Part shown: positions 24,045 through 38,684 of the stretch, piece by piece | Numbering within the stretch: the first letter of the stretch is position 1 | Layout: each line of letters begins with the position of its first letter | NCBI GenBank assembly: GCA_009741485.1 | Contig: CM019218.1 | Coordinates: forward strand, 53,367,612 to 53,431,611 | Direction: 5' to 3' | Source of the DNA: Malurus cyaneus samueli | Taxonomy: Eukaryota > Chordata > Aves > Passeriformes > Maluridae | DNA: 64,000 nt | Program-made: the position numbers and the translations under genes | Notes under the pieces: model-generated | Told to the model about the DNA's origin: nothing | The model's database searches: none | The model's input: only the letters and a program-made list of their open reading frames with translations

Positions 24045-27000
24045 CGCTGCGGGACCCCAACGTGTAGTCAGGCGCGGCGCGCGGCGGGGCCCCACGGTTG
24101 TGAGGCTGGTGGGACCCGGCACCCCCCGGCCGCTGAGAGGCTCCGCAGGGTGGGGGAGGGGCCGCGGGCCGTAAAGGGCGGCGGGGCTGGGGGCTGCGGG
24201 AGGTGAAGAGGTGGAACGACGGCTGGAGGGATCTTCTGGAGAAGAACGTCGATGGTGAGGTGGAGAACCCCCCAAAGCCGCTCCCAACCACATTCCCGAC
24301 TTCAGGGGGGGAAAGGTGAGATGGGACCCCTCCAATGCCCATTCCATCCTTCACCCCACTGTGCCCCCCTCCGGAGGGGGGCAAAGGTGAGATGGGACCC
24401 CTCCAAATCCCCATTCCCATCCCTCTGACCCCACGTTGTCACCCCCAGTTCAGGGGGATAAAGGTGAGATGGGAGCCCCCAAAATCCTCACTCCCAGCCC
24501 TCCACCCACCGTGTTCTCCCACCAATTACCAGGGGGGGGAAGGTGAGATGGACCGCCTCCAATGCCATTCCCATCCTCCAACCCTGGAATCCTCATTCAC
24601 ACCCTGCCTTGTTCCATCCCAGTTCAGGTGAAGGAGGGGGGGAAACAACTCCCCCTCTGGCGCCCATCCCCCCCAAATCTCTGCTCTCAGTCCTGTCATT
24701 CCCACCTTGTCCTTCCAGTTTGGATGGGTCCACTCAAATCCCCACTCCCATCTTTGTCCCCCCAACCTCCTGACAGGTAGGAAGGGGGGATCCCAAATCC
24801 CCACTCCCATCCCTCCAATCCCCACCTTACCCTCATCAGTTTGGGGTAAAAATGAGGTGAAATGAGGTGAAATGAGACCCCCTCCAATTTTGCATTCACA
24901 TCCCTGCATCCTCACTTTAATCCCACACAGTCTGAATGGGGAGGGGGTGCAAACAAAGACCCCCCCCCCCCCAAATCCCCACTCAGCACCTTAACCTCAT
25001 CAGTTTGGATCGGAATGGGGTGAAATGAGACACCCTCCAATTTCATACTCCATCCCTGCATCCTCACCTTATCCCACCCAAATTGAACAGGGAGGGGGTG
25101 CAACAAGACCCCCACAATCCCCCCTTCCTCCCACAGTCCAACACCGAGTGGACCCACAGAGCACACCTCGCTGTGGGTGTCTCCGCCCATCCCGCCCCAG
25201 CCCCTGGACCCCCCCTCACCTCCAGTTGCGTGCTTCTGTCCCCTGGCCCCCCGCACCCCAAAACATCCCTCATATCCTCCTAGTGTGGGCTCTCGTCCCC
25301 TTCTGGCCCCCCAGCACCCCGAAACATCCCCTCACCTGCGCACGGCCATGGTCTTCCCCCTGCCCCCCCAGGCACCCCAAAACCCCCCCGCCCTCACACC
25401 TTCACCCCTGATGGGCTCATGTCCCCTGGCCCCACCCAAGCACCCCAAAATCCCGCCCTCACCCACATGGGCTTCTGTCCCTGGCCCCCAGCACCCCAAA
25501 ACCCCCTTCACCTCCAGTGGTTGGGCTTCTGTCCCTGGCCCCGCAGCACCCAAACCCCCCTCACCTCCAGCGGTGGGCGCTGAGGTGCCGCTCCAGCATG
25601 GAGCCCAGCGCGGCACAGAACCGGTCCAGCCGCCGGTCGAACACGTAACAGCCGGGGGTGACCAGGCGGCTCCCGAAGGTGCAGAACTGGGGTGACACCA
25701 CACCGGGGTCACTGCAGCCCCCCCAAACCCCCGCCTCAACCACGGGGCAGGGAACAGGACCCACAGATGGGTTGGTGGCAGAGTTGGGGGTCCCTGCCCC
25801 ACCTGGGCTCCCCTCACTCACCGCCTGGGGCCGTGGTGGGCGCATTGGGGTCCGGGGGGGCTCCTCGCCCCCTTCCTCCTCGCTCTCCTCGCTGGACACA
25901 CGGCTGCCCACCTTGGGCAGAGGGAGGGGGAAGCCTCCTGTGCTCCCCTCCCCCCCAGAGGTGGCCGGAGCATCCTCAGTGTCACTGTCAGAGGAAAGCT
26001 GGGCCCTGCACCGGAGAGGCGGTTTTGGGGTGCTCGATCCCAGGGGGGTCACTGTGAGACAAAAGCCCCCCAAATCCCCACTCCTAATCCCTACAATGTG
26101 CTCCCCTGTTCAGGTGGGGAAAGGTGACATGGAACCCCCCAAAATCCCCACTTTCATCCACTTCCCCTCCCAATTCAGGTGCAGAGGGGCAGAGACAGGA
26201 CCCCACAATTCCAATCACGTTCCTGCTGCCCTGCCACACCCCCAAGTTCGGGTGAGGAAAAGTGAGATGGGACCCCCCTCAAATCCCTGCTCCCAAACAC
26301 CCCCCCTGCGGTGTGGAGGGGGTGAGATGACCCCTTCCCAATCCCTCCCATCCCCGCCTCTCAATGCATCCTCACTAGGTGGAAGTGAGATGGGATCCCC
26401 CAAAGCCAGCTCCCCAACATCTTCCCTAATTCAGGTGGGGGGGGATGAGACAGGACCCCACCCCGCCCCAAACCCTGTCCAACCACATTCCATTCAGGGG
26501 GGAAAGGTGATGATGGTGGATGAGATGAGATGCCCAAAATCCCACTCCCATCTCATCCCCCCAATTCAGCTGGGGCAAGGCGATGGGACCCACCCAAATC
26601 CCTTGGTCCAGACACATCCCCCCCCCCCCCCATTCGGTAGAAAAAATGAGATGGACCCCCCCCAATCCCTTTCCACAAATTCCCCTTCAGGTGCGGAAGG
26701 GTGTGAGAGAGATCCCCCCATACATCTGTGGGATGCTCACCTGGGGTAGGGTGCAGGCGTGGGCAGCCTGGTCGGCAGGGGGGGTACTGTGGGGGCTGCA
26801 GCAGTGAGGGGGGGTCCTGCAGGGCAGGGTGCAGCGGGTCCTTCTCAGGGGGGCTCCTGTCTTTTGGGGGGTCCCCTCGACGGGTGCTGGCCTTGAGCTC
26901 GGCCACCAGCACATCGAAGTCCTTGGCCCGGCCCTGCACCTCCCGGCGCTGGTGAACCGAGTGGATCTGGGCGACAGGAGGGAGGGACTCAGGACCCCCA

Positions 27001-30000
27001 CAAAACACCCAGGGTGGGATATTGGGGTGTCCCCTCCCTGTTTTGCACTACCTTGCAGGTCAGCAGGCGGGTGCAGAGCTTGTTGGTGTCGGGGTTCCGC
27101 ACCCCACACTGCCGGTTCAGGTCACACTCCTTACCTGGGGGGACATGGAGGCAGCGGGTGCTGGGGGGGGTGGGGGCACCCCAACACCCCCCACTAGGGC
27201 TGGGCATAGAGCACCCACTCCTCGGAGCAGCTCTGAGTGGGGGGAACAGCCCTTGGAAGCTTTCAGGGGGTGGGGGGTCACCACGTGCTGCTCCCTCCCC
27301 TTTTTGTCCCTCTGTAGGGTGAGCCCCCCCTTTTTTGTCCATTCCCTAGGGCGACCCCCCCACTTTCACCTGGGTCCTGCTAATGGCATTGGGGTCACCC
27401 TGGAGTGTCTGTGGGCACAGCAGCGTTTGGCTCCTGGATTTTGGGAACAGGGGGGGCACAAGTTTTACTCCCATATTTTGGGGAATATGTGTCCAACACC
27501 CATATTTTGGGGTGACGTATGTCCAACTCCCGTATTTTGGGGGGGGCACACATCCAAACCCCATATTTTGGGGTGATGCATTTGACACGCAAATTTTGGG
27601 GTTATACACTCAAATCCCGTATTTCGTGGTGATATGCATCTGACCCCCATATTTTGGGGGACATGTGTTATACCCCCATTTTGGGAAGGACAACACATAT
27701 TTTGGGGAGATATGGGTGCAGCCTCCATATTTTGGGGGGACACATGTCCAACTCCCCATATTTTTGGGGAGACACATTTTCAACCCCCTATTTTCAGAGG
27801 ATACACATTTGACCCCTGTATTTTGGGGGGACACGTTTCACCCTTGTATTTTGGAGGGACATGTTCAACGCCCATATCTTGGGGGTGACCATGCACTCAA
27901 CGCCCATATTTTGGGGTGACACATTTGACCCCCATATTTTAGAGGGATCCACATCCAAATCCCCTATTTTTGGGGGGACATATGCTCAACCCCTCTATTT
28001 TGGAGGACACATATTCAACCTAACCCCCCTATTCTGGGGAGATGCACATTTAACCCCCATATTTTTAGGGGTAACATATCCAATGTCCGTATTTTTGTGG
28101 GGCACGCATGTTCAACCCCCATACTTTGGGGGGACACATGTTCTAACTCCATATTTTTATGTGGGACATGTGTTTGACCCCCATTTTTGGAGGAACACAC
28201 GCAAATTTGGGGATCCATCCTCAACTCCCGCTCCTGCTATGGGCATTCCTNNNNNNNNNNNNNNNNNNNNNNNNNNNNNNNNNNNNNNNNNNNNNNNNNN
28301 NNNNNNNNNNNNNNNNNNNNNNNNNNNNNNNNNNNNNNNNNNNNNNNNNNNNNNNNNNNNNNNNNNNNNNNNNNNNNNNNNNNNNNNNNNNNNNNNNNNN
28401 NNNNNNNNNNNNNNNNNNNNNNNNNNNNNNNNNNNNNNNNNNNNNNNNNNNNNNNNNNNNNNNNNNNNNNNNNNNNNNNNNNNNNNNNNNNNNNNNNNNN
28501 NNNNNNNNNNNNNNNNNNNNNNNNNNNNNNNNNNNNNNNNNNNNNNNNNNNNNNNNNNNNNNNNNNNNNNNNNNNNNNNNNNNNNNNNNNNNNNNNNNNN
28601 NNNNNNNNNNNNNNNNNNNNNNNNNNNNNNNNNNNNNNNNNNNNNNNNNNNNNNNNNNNNNNNNNNNNNNNNNNNNNNNNNNNNNNGGGGACACATGTTC
28701 TAACTCCATATTTTTATGGTGGACGTGTGTTTGACCCCCATTTTTGGAGGAACACACGCAAATTTGGGGATCCATCCTCAACTCCCCTCCTGCTGTGGCG
28801 TCTCCGGGAGCAGCCAAGTGGAGACCCTAAAACTATAGGATGACCGAACTGATGAAAGGAGGGCAAGGAACCCCCAACCCACCAGAGGAGAGGGGGGAGC
28901 CACTTCCTTGGTACCTACCCCACTGCTAGACCCGGCCCCCGGAATTCCGGCACCAGGATGGGATCATCCGCCCCCCCCCATGGCCGGCAAGGAAAGGGGG
29001 GACTCACGCGCCAGCTTCCTGTGGGACCTGGGGGGCGGTTTGGGGGCTCCCACATCCTTGTCCCCCGGAGCGGGGATGCTCTCCGGCATCGCCGAATCCC
29101 CCCCGACCCCGGCCGGCACCGGGGGCTCTTTGGGCACCGCGGCAGCCGCGGGTTTCCCCAGGGATTCCTTGGAGTTGGTGGGGACCGCTTTGGGGGGCAC
29201 CTTGATCCCGTGCCCGTCCGGTTTGGGAATGCTGGGAATCTTCTCCAGGTTCACCACGGGCACAAACAAGCTGTGGAGAGAATTCGGGAGGAGGGGTGGG
29301 ATCAAAGTGACCCCACAAGAGCAATCAGTGTCACCCATCCCAGCGCTCACCAGAGGTTGCTGTCCTTGTCCGTGTGCTCGGGAAGGGGCTGGGCTCTCCC
29401 TCGGCCTCCGGGATGCTTCTCCTGCAGTGCTTTGGCCGCACCGGGGGTCCCACCGGGCACCGGCTGCCCGTTCACGGCGACGTGGCACGCAGTGGCACGG
29501 GCATAGAGCTTGCTGAGGGGGCCGTGCCGGCGTTCTGCCAGGAGGGATGAGATTGGATCCACGGGATGGAAGGGATGGGATGGGACGGGATGGGACAAGC
29601 CTACCGTTAGCCCACACCAGGGCTCCCACTGCTGCAGACCCCCCCCACCACAGGCTGTGCCCCCACAGCCAGCCCTGATGGCATTCCCGGTGCTGTTCCC
29701 GGCACCGTGGGGTGGAACAGCCATTCCCGGAATTCCCTGGCTCACCACAGTGCTTCTGGAAAGCCTGGGGCTTCACCACCTGGCTGCAGTGGTTGCAGAC
29801 CACCAGGTAGAACTCGTCGTGTGCAGGGCAGTGCCCGAAGATGTCCATGTCTGTAGGGAGAGCTCGGTAAGCGGGCACGGAGCTGGTGCTGCTGGCAGCA
29901 CTGCAGACAATGCCCCAGCTCGATGGCTCCCACAGCCCCAAAATGCTGCATTTCACCCCAGAGAGGAGCTCACCTTCCTTAATCAGGGTCATGGTGTCCA

Positions 30001-32927
30001 GTTTCTTGCTGCCGCTCTTCCCATTGTCCTCCGGCTCTGACCCTGATCCTGCCAGAGACAAAATCCTGTCAGTGGATGGCACAGGGATGGGCCCGGTGCT
30101 CCCACACAGGGATGGTCCCGGCATTCCTGCTCCTGGAACAATTAAACCAGACAAAATTAGACCCAAGAGACAGATCCATCCTGGGAGTGGGATCACCCTG
30201 TGGCGACCTGCAGGGTCCCCATCCTGATAGCCCAGTGCCAGCAGGATCTTCCTGGGGACACCCCAGAATGGGATGTGACACCCCTGGAAAAACACTGATC
30301 CTGGGATGTGACACCCCTGGGACATCTTTGCCTTGGGATGGAATACCCCTGAGAACATCCATGTCCTGGGATGGGACACCCTTGGGGACAGCCCCAACCT
30401 GGTTGGGATGGAATATCCCTGAGGACACCCTGATTGCAGGATGAGTCACCCCTGGCACACCCCAGGACTGGGATGTAACAGCTCTGGGATACCCTGGTCG
30501 CAGGATGTGACACTCTTGGGACACACTGCTCCCCATGCAGTTCACCCTGGTTCCCATACAGACACCCCATATGTGCCTGGCCAGTATCCTGGGCTCTGCT
30601 GTGGGGGGACTGGTGGCCACTGAGCCAGCAGTGATGGTGACCTGGCCAACTGTGCCATACTGGGTGCCCAATCCATCCCCAGTCCTATCAGGCCATGCCA
30701 TACTGGACACCCAGTTCTGTCCAGTTGTGCCATACTGGGCACCCAGTCCCATCTGTGCTATCCTGGGCAACCAGTGCCACCCAGCTGTGCCACACTGGGC
30801 ACACACTCCCAGTCCTGCCAGGCCATGCCATCCTGGGTGCCCAGTGCCACCTAGCTGTGCCATACTGGGCACTCAGACCGATTCAGATGCATCACTGGTG
30901 CCCCAGTCTGGGGTAGCCAGTCCCAGTGCTGACAGCCCACTGGGACTCTGCCAAGTTCCCAGTAAGGGGCACCTGGTTCCCAGTGCACCCTGTCCAGTTC
31001 CCAGTGCCCAGTCCCCTATAAGGGGCTCTCCCAGTACCCACTGCTGGGTCTGGGGTAATGGTGGCAACCATTTCCCAGTCCCGGCTCCCCAGTTACTGCT
31101 CTGTGCCCACCAGTGCCCACTGCCCCTGTGATATCTGAAATGGGGCACCCAGTAACTGGCTCCCAGTCACAGGGTTCCCAGCGGGCAGACTGGGGCGCCT
31201 GGTGCCAGATCGATGCCCAGTGCTGGGTGCCCAATTCCCAGTGCAGAGATCCCAGTCTGCCCAGTGTGGCTGCCTAGTGCCCGGTTCCAGGTGCTCAGTT
31301 CCTGGTGCCCAGTATCCAGTACAGGATTCCTGGTGTTTGGTTCCTGGCATTGGGCACCTTTTGTAGGATGCCCCATTCCCAATTCCCAGTGCCGGGTGTT
31401 CAGTACAGGATGCCCCATTCCCAGTGCCAAATGCCCACTGCTGGCTGCCCAGTTCCTGGTACTGGCTGCCCAGTGCTGGATTCCCAGTCCCAATTCCTGA
31501 TGCCAGGTGCTTGGTGCTGGATGCCACATTCCCAGTGCAGGAAGTGCCCATTCCCAGTTCCCAGTGCTCCGTGCTGGGTGCCCAGTTCTCAGTACTGGGT
31601 GCCAGGTCTGGATGCCCAGTGCCAGATTCCAGGTGGCCAGTGCAAGGTTCCCAGTTCCCAGTGTCTGGTTCCCAGTGCAGGGTGCCCCATTCCCTGTACC
31701 ACATTCCCAGTGCAGTGCCCATTCCCAGGCAGGATCTGGTCCCAGTGCAGGGTGCCCCAGTTCCCAATGTCTGGTTCCCAGTGCACGATGCCCCATTCCC
31801 AGTGTCTGGTTCCCAGAACAGGGTGCCCCATTCCCAGTACCACATTCCAGTGCAGGGTGCCCCATTCCCACAATCTGGTTCCCAGTGCAGGGTGCTCTGT
31901 TCCCAGTACCAGGTGCCCAGTGCAAGGTGCCCCGTTCCCAGTGCAGGGTGCCCCATTCCCAGTGTCTGGTGCCCAATACAGGATGCCCCATTCCCCATTT
32001 CTGGTTCTCAGTGCAGGGTGCCCATTCCCAGTGTCTGATTCCCAGTGCACGATGCCCTATTCCCCATGTCTGGTTCCCAGTGCATGATGCCCCATTCCCA
32101 GTGTCTGATGCCCGGTGCAGGGTGCCCCATTCCCAGTGCAGGATGCCCCATTCCCCGTGTCTGGTGCCCAATATAGGGTGCCCCATTCCCAGTGTCTGGT
32201 GCCCAGTACAGGGTGCCAGGTCTGGCTGCCCTATTCCCAGTGCCAGGTGCTAGCACAAGATGCTTCATTCCTGGTTTCCAGTTCCCAGTGCCAGGGAACA
32301 TCCTAGGACGTGCTAGGACATCCTGCTCCAGGCACCTGGCACCACAAACTGGGCACCGGGAATCCTGCACTGGCCATCCAGACCCGGCACCAATGCTGGG
32401 TGCCCATGTCCCGCTACTGGTTGCCAGGTCTGCCCAGCAGCGGGTTCCCAGTGCCCTGTTTGCCACTGCCCAGTGCAGGATGCCCCGTTGCCGGTGCCCA
32501 GTTGCCAGGGCAGGATGAGTCGTTCCTGCTGCCCGGTGCAGAATGCCCTGCTCTCGGTTCCCAGTGCCCGCTGGAGGATGCCCAGCTCCCGGCTCCCAGT
32601 GCCCGGTGCGGGATGCTCCGTTCCCAGTTCCCGGTGCGGGATGCCCCGTTCCCAGTGCCCGGTGCAGGATGCCCCGTTCCCAGTGCCCGGTGCAGGATGC
32701 CCCGCTCCCGGTTCCCGCTGCCGGACTCCCCTCTCCCGGTGCCGCTGCCCGCCCGACCGCGCGGCGGCCTCGGACCGGGGGTCGGCGGCGCGCGGCCCCG
32801 GTCGCGAAGCCCCCCCCGGCCGCCGCCCTCACCGGTGTCGGCGGGCGGCCCGGCCCGCTCACACCAGGCGCTCCAGCTTTGCCCCGCGAACTCGTCGAGC
32901 CGGGCACGGCCGCCGCTCCGCCGCCAT
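24045..32927 (-). CDS. ATXN7L2: ATXN7L2 (ataxin-7-like 2), copy A', best copy
   Basis: Ataxin-7 family nuclear protein expected to act in or near the SAGA histone-deubiquitinating module. Minus-strand exons: 1, 32833-32927 (ATG 32925-32927, LDEFAGQSW motif); 2, 29974-30048 ([11 protein letters not shown]); 3, 29746-29850 ([22 protein letters not shown] zinc-binding pattern); 4, 29351-29534 ([10 protein letters not shown]); 5, 29008-29270 ([15 protein letters not shown]); SCA7 domain, 27052-27134 ([19 protein letters not shown]) and 26741-26966 ([20 protein letters not shown]); acidic exon 25822-26051 ([21 protein letters not shown]); 25565-25686 ([17 protein letters not shown]); 3' exon about 24045-24236 with indels. 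Phases agree at the junctions I checked. Exon 1 has a one-base frame conflict between its ATG and LDEF. The C-terminal tail is not readable. Introns are almost entirely minisatellite. Confidence 0.85.
24240..25125. repeat. ~60-bp GC-rich minisatellite, ATXN7L2 intron (copy A')
   Basis: About 13 degenerate units, each with an AAGGTGAGATGGGA phrase and CCCACTCCCATCCCTCC-like runs; the unit drifts to AAATGAGGTGAAATGAGACCC near 24850. On the plus strand every unit carries a TTCAGG and a GGTGAG motif, which mimic 3' and 5' splice sites on the untranscribed strand. Confidence 0.82.
25150..25564. repeat. Minisatellite that includes a copied splice donor (copy A')
   Basis: Six or seven units of about 60 bp with GGCTTCTGTCCCTGGCCCC, AGCACCCCAAAAC and CACCTCCAG. 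It touches the donor of the exon ending at 25565; the transcribed strand reads CTGGAG|GTGAGG there and CACTGGAGGTGAAGG one unit downstream. Confidence 0.8.
26060..26735. repeat. GGTGAGATGGGACCCC minisatellite, second block (copy A')
   Basis: About 50- to 60-bp units with CAATTCAGGTGGGG, AAGTGAGATGGGACCCC and CCCAAATCCC, in the ATXN7L2 intron left of the SCA7 exons. Same family as 24240-25125, separated by two exons. Confidence 0.8.
26741..27134 (-). CDS. ATXN7L2: ATXN7L2 SCA7-domain exons
   Basis: Two exons separated by an 85-bp intron encode the SCA7 domain, the nucleosome-contacting zinc-binding fold of ataxin-7 paralogues. The first, 27052-27134, enters after CCCCCCAG and reads [11 protein letters not shown]...CTRLLTCK. 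The second, 26741-26966, enters after TCGCCCAG and reads [25 protein letters not shown], then a Pro-rich linker, ending at CCCCAG|GTGAGC. The Cys and His residues expected of the domain (C in KEC, RQC, KLC and LTC; H in IHS and VHQ) are present. No stop or indel is seen here, unlike copy A. Confidence 0.88.
27430..28250. repeat. CCCATATTTTGGGG minisatellite (copy A')
   Basis: About 25 units of roughly 32-36 bp, core CCCATATTTTGGGGGGACAC with ATGTCCAACC-like spacers. The core is partly self-complementary (CCCC and GGGG around an AT tract). Fills the intron between the SCA7 exons and exon 5. Confidence 0.88.
28251..28686. other. Assembly gap of 436 N, probably spurious
   Basis: The flanks repeat each other: 28131-28244 and 28687-28798 are the same sequence with minor differences. 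Copies A (4080-4205) and A'' (47500-47640) run straight through the equivalent place. The two contig ends therefore appear to overlap by about 112 bp. Confidence 0.85.
30110..32340. repeat. Three adjacent minisatellites filling ATXN7L2 intron 1 (copy A')
   Basis: 30110-30540: ~30-bp units with GGGATGTGACACCCCTGGG. 30540-31150: ~30-bp units with GTGCCATACTGGGCACCCAG. 31150-32340: ~35-bp units with CCCAGTGCAGGGTGCCCC, then ATTCCCAGTGTCTGGTT. Each block is homogenised internally and distinct from its neighbour. Confidence 0.88.
32340..32745. repeat. GTGCCCGGTGCAGGATGCCCC minisatellite next to ATXN7L2 exon 1
   Basis: About 28-bp units ending less than 100 bp from the exon 1 donor at 32833, inside the CpG-rich 5' region. 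Variant of the preceding 35-bp family (GTGCAGGATGCCCC is shared). Confidence 0.75.
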
Positions 32928-33070
32928 CGCCGCGCCGCCCCGCCACCGCGCCCCCCCGCGCCGCCCCCGCCCGCGCATGCGCCGCGCGCCCGCCCGCCCC
33001 GCGCACCACGGCACGGTAGTCCCGGAGCGCCCCGCCCGGCCCGACCCCACCCCGGGGATCCCGCACCGGG
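32750..33070. promoter_or_regulatory. CpG-rich ATXN7L2 promoter and exon 1 region
   Basis: Very dense in CG dinucleotides around the ATG at 32925-32927, with GCCCCGCCC-type GC boxes at about 32990-33040 upstream on the minus strand. Base composition is as expected of a housekeeping CpG island. No TATA box is seen. Confidence 0.55.
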
Positions 33071-33159
33071 ACGGGGTGCCGGGTATCGCTGTACCGCATG
33101 GGGCACCGCGTATCGCCACACTGAGCTGCGGGCACCCGTTAGCTCGCACTGGGCTGGGG

Positions 33160-33800
33160 GTCCCAAGTGATCCCTACACCAGGGGTCTCCTGTTATCCCT
33201 ATACCGGGATGGGGCTACCCGGTATCCCTACAACAGGTTAGGAGCACTCGATATCCCTATAGTCGGTTGGGGTTCCCTGTTATCTCTATACCGGACCCCG
33301 AACCCCAGTTATCCCCATAACGGGCTGGGGTCTGATACAGTTATTCCCATGCTGGGCTGTGGTCCCAGGGTATCGCCATACAAGGCTGAGATCCCAGGTT
33401 ATTCCTATACGGGGCTGGGGACCCCCGTTATCCTATACCAGCGGGGGGTCTCCCATTATCCTTATACCGGTCTGGGGTTCCCTATAATCCCTGTATGGAG
33501 CTATGTTAGATCATATTGTATATAATCCCCACCATTATTCCCGTGCCAGGCTGGGGTCCCTGGTGAGCCCTATACTGGAGTGGTGTCCCCCTGTTATCCC
33601 AATACCGGACTGCAGTTCCTGTTTATCCTTTTACTGGTCCAGGATCCCCTGTTACCTGTCTGAGTAACAGTATGATCCCCCCATACTGATCTGAGGTCCG
33701 CAGTTACCCCTGTACCAGAGATGGGGACCAGTTTATCCCTATATGGACCAGGATGTCCAGGGACATGTGCACCCCACCCTGGACCCCATACCGAGGCAGA
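33160..33800. repeat. TATCCCTATACCGGGCTGGGG minisatellite (copy A')
   Basis: About 18 units of roughly 35 bp between ATXN7L2 exon 1 and the SYPL2 3' end, with TATCCCTATACCGG, GGGGTCCC and CTGTTATCC phrases. Occupies essentially the whole intergenic interval. Confidence 0.82.
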
Positions 33801-34027
33801 CACCAGGACCCCCGATCCAGAGCTGGTACCCAGGACTTTATGCACCCCCATACAGACATGGACCCCCCCGGGGTGACACACAGAGCCCCCGACAACAACG
33901 GGGACCCCCGGGGTTCCGTGTCCCCCTTTAGCATCCGAGCCCCCGGCGGCTCCAGAGACACCCCGTCCCCGGGCTGGCGGCTGGCGAGGTCCCGGGGGCC
34001 GGGCGGGACCCCCGGGCTGGCTCGGGG

Positions 34028-36817
<2,790 letters not shown>

Positions 36818-37844
36818 TCATGGGTAAACTGCCACCCCCCAGCTGTCGGCTTTGGGTGCCTCTCTCACCACTGGGATTCTACTGGCACCGGGATTTGAGG
36901 ATGGGGTCATGTTTGGGAGGGGTGGAGACACCAAGGCCAAACCCACCCCAACTCCCCCGTTAATTTTGGGCAGGGTACTGAGTGCCAGAGTGGTTTTCCA
37001 GACAGCTGGGAGTATCCCGATGGTGGGATCCCCTGGGGGTGTCCCCTCCCCGGGAGCCAACCCTGCCCTCCCTTGCCCCTGGAGTTACAGTGCCCTTTTC
37101 TCTTGGATGAGGGTGCCGGGAAAACACCATTCTCAAAGTGTTTTCCCGCAAATCCTCCTGGCTGAGCTCCCAGCTTCCCGGGTGAAATGGGGAATCTAAG
37201 CCACCAGGCCTGACGCTGCAGGGATGGGCAGTCCCATGTGTGGCACTAAGGGCTTGAGCAGGAGAGTTGGCGGATCCTCCCGGGATTTTCCCCTCGTTTT
37301 TTTTTTGGGGTGTCTTTACACATGGGCTCTGATCCCATATGGTGGCCTTAATGGCAGGGGGAGCCCAGAGCCTCCGTGGGTGGGATTATGCAAACCGAAG
37401 AGCTGTACGATTGGGGGAAAGCCCCTCTATCTGGCTCCTCCGGTGGGAAACACCCAAAGAGGGCTGAGTACCCCCCATGCCTCAGTTTCCCCCGGGAGCC
37501 CCCTGGCTCTGGCAAAGCTGAGCCGCAGAAATGCCACCCTGAAATCCAATCTCACAGGGAGCCATTCATGGCATGGCCAGGACGGGACAGAGCCGTGGGC
37601 ACTCGGCTCCCCCCCGTCCAGGGGTCCCCCTTCCTGGGGCTCACTGACCCTCAATCCTTCCCCCCACTAAGGAAGATCTGGGGCACCGGGGCGGGGCTTC
37701 CGGGGGGCCCGGGCCGGCCAGGGGCGCTGCCGGGGGCGGGCGGACGCTGCCCGCCCAGGGCGAGGGGTGCTGTGGCGAAGCTCCAGCCAGGTGGAGCCGT
37801 CCAGCGGCGCGGCGGAGGCAGCACCGACCGCCCCCGGCCGCGGC

Positions 37845-38684
<840 letters not shown>

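Noticed and set aside
25658..26749. 363-codon plus-strand frame
   Set aside because: It lies antisense to two genuine ATXN7L2 exons and an array; low-complexity Pro/Ser-rich with no family match.
31150..32340. Tandem units of about 35 bp resembling a CRISPR repeat-spacer array
   Set aside because: Units are head-to-tail and degenerate with no unique spacers, in introns of a vertebrate gene; a plain minisatellite.
31093..33170. Long frames across ATXN7L2 intron 1 (for example 30964-32186 and 32008-33135 on the minus strand, 32473-33525 on the plus strand)
   Set aside because: Repeat-derived and overlapping the real exon 1; peptide repeats change with each indel between the three copies.
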